This document shows, piece after piece, positions 10,730-21,533 of a stretch of 64,000 bases of DNA (the stretch's first letter is position 1; every line of letters begins with the position of its first letter). The notes under the pieces were generated by a model. The model was not told the DNA's origin, did no database searches, and worked only from the letters and a program-made list of their open reading frames with translations. Origin of the DNA: Isoetes taiwanensis. Taxonomy: Eukaryota > Streptophyta > Lycopodiopsida > Isoetales > Isoetaceae. Made by a program: the position numbers and the translations under genes. The stretch is taken from assembly GCA_021234155.1 (NCBI GenBank), contig JAJEKV010000058.1, positions 7,996,992 to 8,060,991 of the forward strand, written 5' to 3'.

Positions 10730-11827
10730 CCACCAAGCTTCTTGTACTTGTATAGTGGGCTGATTTGTTTACCCCATCCATGCTTGATGTCAAAATCAGC
10801 ATCTCTACTTGATCTAGATCAATACCTTGCTGAAATAAAGTGTCATCAATGGGTCTTTGAATGGACTCCTCCTTCATGTTTACAAGAGTCTCTTGTAACT
10901 CACCTTCACCAATACTTTCAAGTCTTTGGATATACTTATTCGCAACTTGCTGCTTGTAAATGACATATTTCTGAAATTTGGGTACCTTTTAACCACTTGT
11001 ACAAAGTCTTATCTTCCCTGTCACACCACTTCCAAGACATGAAAACAACTAAGACCTTGCTGCCCCGACACCATAGCATTCTCTTTGCTGATTTCTAACT
11101 GCAAGGGCTGCTCAAAGAAGGATTGCAAAGAAAGGTACCTTTTGCTGATTTCAGAGGATGATCTATAGTAACCTTGTGTTCTCCTTGAAAGATGTTCATT
11201 TCAAGGCTTCCTCCATGAAGTCTCAAATTTTGTACAAGCATCTAACCATGTACGACTCAAAGAACAAAGTATAAGTTTCAAAGATGCACACTCTCGAAAA
11301 TTTCAAAACCATGAAATCCAAGATTGATTCCACCTCATAAACCTTGCATAAAACATTTCTTACGACCCCATAGGCTGCACCTTCATTTGATTGAATGCTT
11401 TGAGCATCATAGTTGTCGGTTCCATCATTTTCAATCCAACTTGAAGCATTATATGATAAGGCATTACATTCACTCCGCTTCCGTATCTATGTTGGCATCT
11501 TTGATTAAATATCCATTGATACTCACATCACAAAGAAATGGCCCGGATCCTTGGATTGCCGGGCTGGTGGCTCCATTCTCCTCTTTTGTCGGGTATCATT
11601 TGATATGATTTGTTGGACTGAAATTTCTGATTTTGTTCTTCCCCCAACTCTTGCAACAAATTTGGAGAATAATGCATCAATTGCTCAAGAGTAAGTGTAA
11701 CTTTAGTGGCCAAAACTTGGCTGATCACATCATCGTCATTTTGAATGTTCTCATCCACCATAGGAGGCATCACTATGGGCTGATTTTCTTCTATAGACCT
11801 AGAAAACTGCTCTGTGGGCAAAGACAT
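10730..11827 (-). pseudogene. Gypsy-1 protease region
   Basis: The minus frame 11528-11827 precedes an aspartic-protease-like stretch near 11400-11480 that reads YGSGVNVMPYHIM. This resembles the D-[ST]-G-S-x-V-N-V-M-P active-site block of gypsy proteases, with the catalytic Asp position lost or shifted. Downstream it keeps MMEPTTMMLKAFNQMK, then breaks into stops. It would have processed the polyprotein. It is clearly degenerate. Confidence 0.6.
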
Positions 11828-12030
11828 TGAATTGCACCTTCTTAGGTGCTGACACCTTCAAAGCATGTTCCTTCAAAGCCTTTGGAAAAGAGGTCTTAGT
11901 CTTCTCTCGCAATTGGCACTACTCTTGGTTCTTAAACCACCTTTTGTGATCTTGTAACTGCATTTACTTCTCCAATCTCTTCTTCTTGCTGAAATGGGTC
12001 ATGCTCCCACCTCAACAAATCCACAATTTA

Positions 12031-13447
12031 CTACTGATTTTGCCTTCTCTTGCTTCTTAAGCTCCTCAATAAGAGCCTTAACTTGAGGATTTTCAATGTA
12101 CTTTGCATCTTGAATGCAACATCATTATTAGGAAGAGGTACCGATTCAAACACTTGCTGCTTTGGTGGATACTTGTTGGTTGCCCATTCTGGTTTCCCAT
12201 GGATTTTCCAACAAGTAGTCTCATCATGCTTGAATTTATCACATAACTTGCAATATAAATGAGCCTTACTTGGATACCATCCCTGTTTTGGCTGCACCAT
12301 TGGTGTGGAACCCATTGGAACTTGTTGGGCAATTGGAGCTTGTGGCATCATTGGAACTTGTGGTATGATAGGTGCTGCTTGCATTGGTTGAATAGGAATA
12401 GATGGTGCTTGTTGCATAACAGCAAATACCGGATTGGCCCTCTCAAAGAATCTCTTCTCCCTACATTCTTGATCAGTATGGCCCTTGATTTGGCATCTTG
12501 AACAGAATTTCAGCAATCTACATGTAGTATCAGAATGCCCAATAGACCCACAATACTCACAAGTAATAAACTGAACCTCCCTTGGCTTCTCACCAATTGT
12601 AAGCTTAGAAATCTTGGCTGCAATATCCTCTATTTTATGCTCTGGAGCAGCAACTTCATGAATGTATCCGAGCTTATCTTCAGCCTTGAGAGCATACTTT
12701 TGTGCTTCTAACAATGTTGTAGGTTGTTTAGCCTTCACCTTATGAGCAATAGCTCGTTTCAGCCCCTTCACATACCATTGGATATCCATTTCATCATCCC
12801 TTGCAATCTTCCAATGAACTACGGCTTTGAGAACCGCAATATACCTCTGATTATACTCTCTAATTGATTCATCTTCCTTTTGTGTGAAATTGGTCCACCT
12901 TTCCATAGTCTTATCCTTACCATGAACTTCTTGATAATTAGCAATGAAAGCTTCCTTTAATTCCTCGATATGTCATGGTATCCGGCTGAGTTTGTGCCCA
13001 TTCCTCCACTTTGAATCTTGCAAAGAACTATGAAACCAAAGCAAGTAATCACAGACGGTAACTTACATTCGGCAATACCTCTCAAACTTCACAATATGCT
13101 TCAAAGGATCCCGATCCACCAGATCATCAAACTTTGGAATCCCCATTGTCTGAAAACCCCATACCATAGGTGGTATTACAGCCATCTCTGCCTCTTCTTG
13201 GGTTTCTTGAAATTGGAAAAACGAAATTGAATCTCCCTTCAATTTGAAAAAACGAAATTGGATTACCTTCTAGATCGGTAAATGGAATCAAAACCTCCTG
13301 GATCTGAGAATTAGATTCCAGATCTGCTCCCAAATCTGAAAACGAAATTGATTCTTGATGCAATTTTGAGCCCAAAGATTGATTCACCGGTCCCCTTCTT
13401 GTTACGATAGAGCTTGGTGGTATATCCTTCCTACTTCTCTTGGGCAT
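12031..13447 (-). pseudogene. Gypsy-1 gag (capsid and nucleocapsid)
   Basis: A start at 13447 (MPKRSRKDIPPSS) opens a 106-codon frame, then a frameshift leads to 12031-12906. That frame contains the capsid region (RWTNFTQKEDESIREYNQRY and AKQPTTLLEAQKYALKAEDK) and three CX2CX4HX4C zinc knuckles: CEYCGSIGHSDTTC, CSRCQIKGHTDQEC and CKLCDKFKHDETTC. A Pro/Gln/Met-rich linker separates the second and third. Gag packages element RNA in virus-like particles. Three knuckles are more than the usual one or two. Confidence 0.88.
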
Positions 13448-13620
13448 AAAACTATGCCCCCTTTGTCAAATTCTACCCCACAAATCAATTACGGCAAAAT
13501 CCCCTTCACCCAAGAAATTGCTCCTTCCTCAATGGTGCCGTTCTTTACCGACGATCACCAATACCAATGGTAACAACTCCTTTTTCAATGGAAATTCTTG
13601 CCGATCAATAATCTGTCGAG

Positions 13621-13637
13621 CACCGTGGTCGCCAAAT
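13621..13637 (-). promoter_or_regulatory. Gypsy-1 primer-binding site
   Basis: On the minus strand, directly after the LTR end (CTCTAACA) and the spacer AT, the sequence reads TTGGCGACCACGGTG. The TGG start and its position next to the 5' LTR are as expected for a tRNA primer site. I do not assign the tRNA. Confidence 0.7.
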
Positions 13638-14482
13638 TGTTAGAGCCTGAACTCTAACCTTGCAAGAAGGATGGAAAACCCAACAATCCAAGCTCAATCT
13701 ATCAAAACAAGGCAATGCACAACACAAAGAATCATCATCTCCATAGCTAGATCAATCAAAATCCTCTCTCTCCATACACCGTCTCTCTCTCTGTTCTTCT
13801 CCCTCTGCTCAGATAATACTCTGATCATAATGGCCCCACAATGCATACGTGCAAATATCCTGCACGCGTGCATGCGCGTATATCACTCTATATACGGTAT
13901 ATGATGAGTGTGGTGAGTGGTGACGAGTGTGGTGAATGGTGACTAGGGTTGGCCTTAAGGGGCTATTTATAGCCAAATGGCTATATTTTGAATATTTTCG
14001 AAAATGAGATACTAAAGCTGAATAGGTTACTATTGAAAATAAATTATATTCTTTCGCCAAAGTTTTACCATTTCGTCCGCCCGCCTTTCTTAAATTAGCC
14101 ATGCATTCTTAAGCTCAGATCTAGAGTTTCGCCTCCAGTTCCATGGATCTAAGTGTTTAGGATCATAGATTATCCCCTTAACAACATTGTAGATCAAGTA
14201 ATTGTTTGCTAGCTCTAGTGGACCATAGATACTCAAATTTTGCTAAACATAATAGGCTTCCTTAATCTCGTAAGTTGTATGTGAATTGACATCTAATTTA
14301 TTTATTCCAATTACCACATTAACGTTGGCAAGGTTCCCCAGGAGTTTCTATGAAACAGTTCAAGTCGCAAAAAGTAATCGCCTACAAAATTAATATAGAA
14401 AGCTTATGATTCGCCTCACCTTCTAAATCACGCCTATGCAGATATGGCCTTAAGGGCAACCCTGATGGTGACGACCCCAACA
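13638..14482 (-). repeat. Gypsy-1 5' LTR, enlarged by a nested hAT element
   Basis: Without the 521-bp insert and its 8-bp duplication, it is about 316 bp, matching the other LTR. The start TGTTAGAGCC at 13638 and end CCCCAACA at 14482 agree with the 3' LTR. Confidence 0.92.
13944..14464. mobile_element. Non-autonomous hAT element, 521 bp
   Basis: It is flanked by the perfect 8-bp duplication ATGGTGAC (13936-13943 and 14465-14472). The inverted termini are TAGGGTTGGCCTTAAGG on the left and CAGGGTTGCCCTTAAGG on the right (reverse complement). An 8-bp duplication with CAGGG-type ends is the hAT hallmark. It encodes no transposase. The other LTR of Gypsy-1 shows the uninterrupted site, so the insertion followed Gypsy-1 integration or affected one LTR only. 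Confidence 0.92.
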
Positions 14483-15103
14483 ACCAAAAGATCCATCATC
14501 TCCACCACCAGGTATGTCTCTCTCATTAGTCTGTCCGTGCTTTAAATCTTCCATGACTTCAAACCATGGCCAACTCGAAGGTTCAGCTCCAGTCCTGTTT
14601 GAAGCTTCTTTTTCATCCCTAAATTTAATCTGCAATTTATCCCATTTGTTTCTCAATTGCCTTAAATCTTCTAAGCCCTCTACTGAATGTCGAAGTTTTA
14701 TCATGATCTCTCTCCACTGACTGGCAGACAGATTAATGTTTCCATTATTATGCACTTTATATTCTTTCATCAAGGAAAGCATTGCGCCAATTGCATTATC
14801 AGACCAATCAACAGGACGCTTTCTTTTCTTGCTTTGAATGGCATCAGCATCACTTCCATGAACAATCAAGGCCAAAGAATTATCAGGGGGCATCGATTCA
14901 CCAGGATTTGGAACCACTGCCTTTTTTTGCTTCCTCAGATTGCAATCCTTTGCACCTTCAGGCTGAGAGCTGATCTGCAATGCATCACATTCAGGAATTT
15001 GACCAGTCATCTTCTTCGGCCTCTTAGAAGGCAATTTCTCAGTTCTAGGGGGTACAAAGGGTTTCGCGGTTGCTGGAAGAGCAGATCTAGAAGCTCTAGT
15101 CAT
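14483..15103 (-). pseudogene. 5' part of a MYB/SANT-like (trihelix-type) gene
   Basis: The minus-strand frame opens at ATG 15103 (MTRASRSALPATAK). It has a basic N-terminus with KRPKK, and KKRKRPVDWSD around residues 92-102 marks a nuclear-type basic patch before a helical domain. That domain contains AIGAMLSLMKEYKVHNNGN, SASQWREIMIKL, LRQLRNKWDKLQIKFRDEK and SSWPWFEVMEDL. The tryptophan spacing fits the MYB/SANT-like DNA-binding domains of plant trihelix-like and transposon-associated proteins. The frame enters Gypsy-1 at 14482, where the host sequence stops; it resumes at 6588. The product is likely a nuclear DNA-binding protein; its target is unknown. Confidence 0.75.
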
Positions 15104-15555
15104 GATTTAGAGTCTGTTGTAACAGAATTTGACAGTAAATTACTTCTTGAACACAATTTAAATCAGAAATTTTCAAGAAGGATTCCAAACCTGAGACCCG
15201 AAATCTTAATGCAAATGCTTGAGGAATTTGGATTGCAAGGCCGATCTCAACACCCTAATGCGGAATTGGAGCAGGAGGTGCGCGGGCAAATCAAAGAACA
15301 GGGGATCATTTCTTGAAGGGGTCGGAATTGGTGACTCAATTTCCGAGAGAGTTTTCGAGCGCCAAAACTCAAAAACCGGCCGTTATGCCCCTAACCATAA
15401 AACAGGCGAGGGGGTTAATGGGAACGCCCCTAACAATAGTTAGGGGCGTTTTGTCCCTCAAAGGGAGAGCCAAATTTTTTATTCTCCCTTCATCTCTCGC
15501 CATCTCCCATCTCTCCCCATCTCTCAAATTGTCTCTCAACCCCCATGTGACCAAC
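15104..15555. promoter_or_regulatory. Presumed 5' region of the split MYB/SANT-like gene
   Basis: There is no open frame of note. It contains a perfect 12-bp hairpin, AACGCCCCTAAC (15423-15434) and its complement (15439-15450), with loop AATA. A related ATGCCCCTAACC copy lies about 40 bp upstream. The promoter role is inferred from position only. Confidence 0.35.
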
Positions 15556-15641
15556 GCATCTCCCTCTCTCTCTCCCTCCCTCCCTCCCTCCCTCCCTCCC
15601 TCCCTCTCCCCCCCTCCCTCCCTCCCTCTCCCTCCTTTTTG
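15556..15641. repeat. (TCCC)n / CT-rich low-complexity tract
   Basis: Pyrimidine-only tetranucleotide repeat directly upstream of the LINE. It may have been the insertion neighbourhood. Confidence 0.9.
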
Positions 15642-15649
15642 CAACTATT

Positions 15650-17303
15650 GTGGAACATAAAATAAGTGGTTGGGCAGAGGCACATGATGTACGTGCTAAA
15701 GGGCAAGGGCAAGCAGGCTTTAGACCAAAAAAATCCACAATAGATCATCTAGTAAAATTTAGAGCTATTATGGATTCAGTGAAAGGGACACGAAAACCAT
15801 TATTTGCAGGCTTTGTTGATGATCTGGTGAGTAGGGACCATTTATGGAAAAGTATGGAGAAAATCAAGGTGCCTAGTCATTTCAGAGATGCGGTAAAACT
15901 GTTATATGAGAAAGTGCTGGTGCAGCTGTCCTTCCCATACAAAGATGAATGCGGTGAACAGGTGGAAAGTAACATGGGAGTTAAGCAAGGTTGCCCCCTA
16001 TCCCCTACGATGTTTGGCATTTTTATTGATGATCTAGAAAGGTGGATAGGTACACTTGAGGGAGATGGCACACGTCTCGCAGGATATGCTATATGTATAC
16101 TTCTATATGGTGATGATATTGTTTTGCTTGCGCGCAGCAAGGATGGGATGCAGAAACATTTAGATATTTTGGCATCTTTTTGCAAGGCAACAGGGATGCA
16201 GGTAAACCTAAATAAGACCAAAATTGTGCTCTTTGGTACTACGCTAGATCATAAATTTGCATTTACATATCGCGGGGATACGGTTGAAATAACACAAACG
16301 TACAAATATTTGGGGGTGATCGTGGATAAGAATTTCAGATGGAATCAAACAGTAGAACAACTGGTAAATGGAGGGTTAAAGGCCCTATTTGCCATGCAGA
16401 AGAAATGTGTGAAGGCCGAGATCTGGAGGTTTGAACTAAAGAAGATGCTCTTTAAAGTTCTTGTACATGCAGTGTTGCTTTATGGATGCGAGGTGTGGGG
16501 GCCAGGATTATCTCTGGAGTTATGGCAAAAGATTGAGAAGATACAAAAAAAATTCCTATGTACGTGGAGTTCGGTCAAATTGCAAACCCCTTATAAGATG
16601 ATGCTAGCTGAATGTGGGATGATGCCCTTAGAGTGTGAAGCTCTCACACGGTACCCTGGATACCTGAGTAAATTAGGTGTCCTAGAAGAAGACAGTTACC
16701 CAAGATTGGCTATGAAGGAAACATTTGAGAAAGGATGGTATGCGGAAGGGCAGAATTGGATGCACAAATGGGGTCTCAGGATAGAAGAACTTGCAACCAA
16801 TAAAAATAGAATACATGAACAAAAGGAGACAGTTCAGAAAGAGTTCGGCATAGCCCCTCGAGTGAAAATGCTTCACTACCGGGAGAAGATGAATCCCACA
16901 TTGCAAGAAATGAGATACCTAAATGAGAACATCTCTTTGAAAAAAAGATACGCCATATGCAGGATGCGACTAAGTGCACATCACTTGGGGATTGAGGTAG
17001 GGAGATGGTATAATATTCCGCGAGAATATAGGACATGTAGTATGTGTGGGTCAGATGAGGTAGAGGATGAAGAGCATGCAATCATATATTGCCCAGCGTA
17101 CCAGACCTTGAGGGTTGCACATGGCGCGTGTGAGCAGCTTGCACCAGTTTTTTAACCTACCAGCTACTATAGCCGGAAGCTTCTTGATTGACATGATGCA
17201 ACTAAGGGAGGCAGGGACTAAAGCTATCAAGAGCTACTTGACAGATGAGGAAGGAGAGGGGAGCAGTGAGGATCCCCATGAGGGGGTCTCAGATGAGGAT
17301 TGA
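15650..17303 (+). pseudogene. LINE ORF2 fragment: reverse transcriptase and C-terminal zinc knuckle
   Basis: One frame (15650-17155, 501 codons) holds RT blocks GFRPKKSTIDHL, MGVKQGCPLSPTMFGIFID and LLYGDDIVLLA, where the catalytic box is YGDD (YADD in most LINEs). It continues through KATGMQVNLNKTKIVLF to a C-terminal CSMCGSDEVEDEEH...YC motif that resembles the Cys/His zinc-binding region of LINE ORF2. A one-base slip near 17,150 moves the frame; the continuation ends in an acidic tail, SSEDPHEGVSDED, at 17303. The RT core is intact and long, suggesting a fairly recent copy. It would copy LINE RNA at a nicked target. Confidence 0.9.
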
Positions 17304-17407
17304 CTAAAATGACATTGTATATAACTGTCTTATAGACCTGATGGTCTCACAAAGACGCAATAATACGCTACGCTACGCTACGCTTCACTTCACTTCACTT
17401 CACTTCT
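15650..17407 (+). mobile_element. 5'-truncated LINE (non-LTR retrotransposon)
   Basis: The copy starts inside the reverse transcriptase (near AGFRPKKSTIDHL) and runs through the ORF2 end, a 50-bp 3' region and a tandem tail of CGCTA then CACTT units (about 17360-17407). Loss of the 5' half and a simple-repeat tail are typical of LINEs. The first RT blocks, the endonuclease and ORF1 are missing. Confidence 0.92.
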
Positions 17408-17447
17408 CTTGCATTCTAGTTTTCTATAAGCATGAGGGGTAGAGGGA

Positions 17448-19599
17448 TGTTGAGGATATTCCTGGCAATCCCTCAACCTCAATGGTGTAGAACCTCCAGG
17501 GTGCTATATGCAACCAATGCGGAGAGAATACCGCAGGTGAAATTGCTCAAACAACCAAGACAGGTTTAGTTTCCCAAAACGAAAAAGAGTCATCCACAAA
17601 AAAACACTTCTCTCATATGGTTCTTTGGGCTTTTCTCCATGCAATCAATTTCATTGGACACTAGACAGGATGCTAGATTTGCCTATAAAAGTCTGCTGGG
17701 AAATCTTTAGGGTAGCTATGGGCATTTGATCACAATGACTGAGTCAATTTTGGGTCAATATCCCAACCCGAGAGCTACTTTTTGCAAGTATATGAGCAGA
17801 ATGTCTTTTCAAGTTTTGTCAATTGGAATACTCTCTGATGGCTCTGCAAGCTAGGTGCATAAACTTCTTTTTTTGAGATCTGGTCTTTCCCTTTTTGTTA
17901 TGAAGATTTTTAGTAAGAAATTGCAACTTCAAATTCTGAGACAAGCAAATGGATTTTTCCTAAGAAAAACACAACACCACAATGTTTTATTTTTCTGTTA
18001 ATGTTTAATTCTCGAGACACACTTTTACTTATGGGCTAATTAATCGAATTGAGATCTTTGATTTGCTTCTAAGTTATGCTTTTAGTTATCAAATGAAGAC
18101 TATGCTTACCAAGTTCGAATTTTCTTTCATTGAAACATCACAGAATAGGAACATAAATTTCCAAGCTCATAGTCTTGGGCACAGGATCGAAAGTAATCAG
18201 ATGAAGGTACACATTCAAGTAGTTTGCATCAAATATTCAGGTATTTCATGCAAGGCAGGTCATTCTCCGCTCATATTCTGCAAATCCGTTCCGCATGCAG
18301 TCACAGAGGTCGAATCTTTCGCACAGAAGCCGGCCCTTGTTTCCGAATAATTTTCCCTTTTTATCTTCTCCTTTCCGGCATCTTCTTGGCATTTTGAGTT
18401 TGTTTGGCTCTATCTCATGCGTGCTATGGTGTTTCTTGGGGCACAAGGAGACAAAATGGAGGTTAAGGTTCGTGATTAATAGGCCAGATCTCTCAGAGAG
18501 AACGGATCTTGGCCTGACCCTTTTAGGTCAGAGGGCTTTTACTGAAGAACAATATCCCACAGGCGTTCGAAGAAAAATAATGCTTGTATGGCGTGGCGCG
18601 CTGTGATTGGGCAAGGTAATGCTAAGGTAAAGGGGTGCATAAGAAAATATCGTGTTTGCAATTTCCAAATGTTGGGCGCACTTCCCTAGGAGCCAAATTT
18701 TAGGGCAACAACATGATCTACTAGGGAATCTTTTTGTTCTGCATGGAATCTCTTAGATGCTCCAACCTATGGGAGACTTTCTTAGGAAAAGATTTGCTTG
18801 CACATATTTTTCTTTTCGAATGGCATGAACTAGGAGTTTAGACATGGGGTGAGTATGGGGTACATGTGGGCAATCCAAGGATGATGTGGCATGTGGTGAC
18901 TTGGCAAAACTTTCCCCCTAGTCAAAAACTTTGTGAGATGAAAAAAAAAATGATGTGTGATGAGGTGGACAAATTTGGTGAGGTGGATGATGATGTGGCA
19001 TGGCAAGTTTATCAAATGTGAATTTGAGCAATGGTTTAAACCATGTTTTGAGCTTATTTTTGTCCATGCAATTTGACATTGAAGATGTAAGTTCTTTCTC
19101 ACTCTTTTTGACTTAGAGAGAGAATAAGCCACTTTGACTAATGGTAGGTCGATTTTGCATGGAATTTTTTGTGTTTCAAGCAAACGGAGGTTGTTTTGAG
19201 GATGTGTGAGAAGTTCTTGACTAGGGAAAGAGTTTTGAACCATGGTGGAATATGTATAGGGGTGGAGGCAAGTGAAATGAGGGAAGTGGAGGTGAAGAGT
19301 GCTCTCAACATGATTAATGCCCAAGAATTTGAACTTGAATAAACATCTTACTTCTCAAAGGGGTCTTCTTATCTTGTTATTGCCATTAAGCTTCCTTGAG
19401 TTGACCTTGCCTTCCTCCTTGTATGTTTTTGACCTTTTTCACCTTGAATCCTTTCTTGTGATGCTTCAAATGAAAGTCCTTGCTTGGTTCTTCAGCTCGA
19501 GCTCTTGAGTTGACTTGGTCCATGCACACATCTCATCAAATCATTAGCCATTGATATGAAATGCCATATGCTCTTCTATGCTGCCAAGTCATGGCAGCA
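17448..19599 (-). repeat. Gypsy-2 3' LTR
   Basis: 2,152 bp, TGTTGAGGAT...GGCAGCA on the plus strand. Read in element orientation it begins with a small palindrome (TGCTGCCATGA.TTGGCAGCA). Open frames in both strands of the LTR (for example minus 18830-19324) are not maintained as coding features and are treated as chance. Confidence 0.95.
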
Positions 19600-19712
19600 T
19601 CATGCTAAAAAAAGGAACAAACTGATTTTCCAGACTCTTACTCTTGACTTTGCTCTTCTATGCTGCCAAATCATGGCAGCATCATGCTAAAAAAGGAACA
19701 AACTGATTTTCC
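19569..19712. repeat. 82-bp tandem duplication across the Gypsy-2 3' LTR junction
   Basis: TGCTCTTCTATGCTGCC...GATTTTCCAG occurs from 19569 and again from 19651. The first copy contains the last 31 bp of the LTR and its inner flank; the second lies entirely in the internal region. The junction is therefore present twice next to the LTR. Confidence 0.85.
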
Positions 19713-19744
19713 AGCCCCTTATTCTTGACAGCCCTTTTCCAAAT

Positions 19745-20230
19745 AGGTTGCCTTGGATGGGAAGGTGATAGGCAGCCTGTGGGATCTTGGATGTGGATAA
19801 TGAATCAAGTTTTGTGGATGTGGCCAATTAATGAAGACTGATCATGAAATCTGCTGATGCACCTACATGACAATGGAGAAAGTTAAGCATGTTTGTGTCT
19901 TCAGCCAGTTGCCTTTGATGGGAAGGTGATTGGCAACTTTGGGAATCTGAATGATGCCACTGGGTGCAAGTTTAGGTGGAGATGGTCAACTAGTGAAGGA
20001 TGAAGATGGAATTGCTGATGCACCTGCATGACACTTGAAACAATATTAGGAATTTCTGTCTTCACAATCAAGTTGCTTTTTTATGAGAAGGTGATCAGCA
20101 ACTTTTATGGGGACCTGAGTGATGCAAAAGAGTGCAGATTTCCATGATAATGGTCAATTGGTGAAGGGTGACAATGGATTTGCTGATGCACCTGCATGGA
20201 AATCAGTTGCTTGTTGAATATGAACCTGTA
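19745..20230. repeat. Three imperfect tandem repeats of about 163 bp
   Basis: Units start near 19745, 19909 and 20070. Each carries GTTGCC/GTTGCT, GGGAAGGTGAT.GGCA or its variant, and ends GCTGATGCACCTGCATG. They lie in the non-coding part of Gypsy-2 between integrase and the 3' LTR. Confidence 0.85.
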
Positions 20231-20606
20231 TTCCTGGCTCTCACCTGAGAACTGAACTCAATTGTTTCTTCAACCTGCTTGCTAATTTATACTATCTGGT
20301 TAATAACTGAGCAATTTAATCATATTTTCAAAAGAGAAACAATACCAATCCTACTAAACACCTGAAACTTAATTAATCTAAGTTAACCTATATCTTGAGC
20401 ATGATATACATTTATTCAAAGAGAATTAAGGCAACATGCTGTTGCCAGTACCTCTTCAGGTGCAGTATATTGATAGGGTTGAGCAATTCATGTCCATCTG
20501 CAAGAGATTTGAACCAATATGAGTCTTTTTCTGCAACTCCAATCACCTCATAAGGACCTTCCCATAGGTTCTCAAATTTGGCTGCAACTTTCTCTCTTGC
20601 CTTGTT
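20231..20606. other. Gypsy-2 non-coding spacer and integrase 3' end
   Basis: AT-rich. Near 20530-20600 a minus-strand reading (ENLWEGPYEVIGVAEKDS) still resembles the integrase C-terminal GPY/F block, after the stop that ends the main frame at 20607. Confidence 0.5.
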
Positions 20607-21533
20607 CTATTTTAGCACCAACTCCCCAGTTCTCAAAATCCCTTGCAATTTGTGAGCTGCTTTGAATGCTGCCACATCTCTTGCTTTCTTCAGTTGCACT
20701 GCATTCTCAGCTTCATACCTATGTTCTTCTAACTGCATCAACTTTGCTAACCTGTCCCTATGAGCTTCTTCCATTTCCAAGTTAATCTTATATGCCGACC
20801 TTAGTGAGGGGAGCTCTAGTTCAATAGGTAAGATGGCTTCAATCCCATAGACTAGGCTAAAGGGTGTATGTTTAGTGGCGGCCTTTATGGTGGTTCTGTA
20901 TGCCCATAGTGCATCACATAGCTTCACATGCCAGTCTTTCTTTGATACTGCTATAGTTGTTTGCAGGATATACTTTAAGACCTTGTTGGTAGATTCAGGT
21001 TGGCCATTGCCTTGAGGGTAATAGGCAGAGCTTTTTGTGTGTTTCACTTTGAGGGTGTTTAGTAATGTGGCAATAACCTCATTCATAAATTGAGTACCCC
21101 TATCAGAGATGATTTTCAAAGGAATGCCAAACCTTGCACATATGTTCTCATGAAGAAATCTGGCAGCGGTTAGGGCATTTGCTTGCCTTAATGGGACAGC
21201 TTCAGCCCATTTGGTGAAGTAATCAGTAGCAACCAAGATAAACTCATGCTGAGCAGATGAAGGTGGGTCTATGGGTCCTATAAAGTCTAACCCCCAAACT
21301 TGGAAGGGTCCAGGGGATACTATAGTTGTAAGAGGTGCTGGTTGCAGAATTCTTTTACCAAAAATCTGGCACTTGTGACAACATTTGATAATATCATAGC
21401 AATCTTTAAATAAGGATGGCCAATAGTAACCTGACCTCAGAATTTTCTTAGCTGTTGTATCTGCTGCATAATGCCCTCCACACACTCCTTCATGACAAGC
21501 TTCAAGTACCAGTTTGGCTTCTTCCTTATCCAC
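20607..21533 (-). CDS. Gypsy-2 integrase
   Basis: 308 codons in the pol frame. An H2C2 zinc finger (HEGVCGGHYAADTTA and CCHKCQIF) is followed by the DDE core: Asp in WGLDFIGPIDPP, Asp in IISDRGTQF and Glu in YYPQGNGQPESTNK. Downstream, YRTTIKAATKHTPFSLVYG and EAILPIELELPSLRS form the conserved C-terminal part, then the frame stops before the GPY/F block seen at about 20,590. All catalytic residues are intact. It would catalyse insertion of element cDNA. The reported start is only where an upstream stop ends; the protein is part of the polyprotein. Confidence 0.93.
   Translation of the reverse strand: MDKEEAKLVLEACHEGVCGGHYAADTTAKKILRSGYYWPSLFKDCYDIIKCCHKCQIFGKRILQPAPLTTIVSPGPFQVWGLDFIGPIDPPSSAQHEFILVATDYFTKWAEAVPLRQANALTAARFLHENICARFGIPLKIISDRGTQFMNEVIATLLNTLKVKHTKSSAYYPQGNGQPESTNKVLKYILQTTIAVSKKDWHVKLCDALWAYRTTIKAATKHTPFSLVYGIEAILPIELELPSLRSAYKINLEMEEAHRDRLAKLMQLEEHRYEAENAVQLKKARDVAAFKAAHKLQGILRTGELVLK

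Larger units (their letters stand above)
6589..14482 (-). mobile_element. Gypsy-1: complete Ty3/gypsy LTR retrotransposon
   Basis: The element is bounded by LTRs of about 315 bp that start TG and end CA (6589-6902 and 13638-14482, the latter enlarged by a nested hAT). It is flanked by the 5-bp duplication ACCAA (6584-6588 and 14483-14487). On the minus strand the order is gag (three zinc knuckles), protease relic, reverse transcriptase, RNase H, integrase. Integrase after RT defines Ty3/gypsy. The coding region is broken by many frameshifts and the RT catalytic box is changed, so it is not autonomous as read. The insertion interrupts a host gene. Confidence 0.93.

Noticed and set aside
18295..18606. 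Plus-strand frame in both Gypsy-2 LTRs (also 26584-26973)
   Set aside because: Opposite to the element's coding strand, different lengths in the two LTRs, no family resemblance.
18830..19324. 164-codon minus-strand frame in the Gypsy-2 3' LTR (also 27300-27704)
   Set aside because: Present in both LTRs only because these are copies; truncated in the 5' LTR and without motifs.
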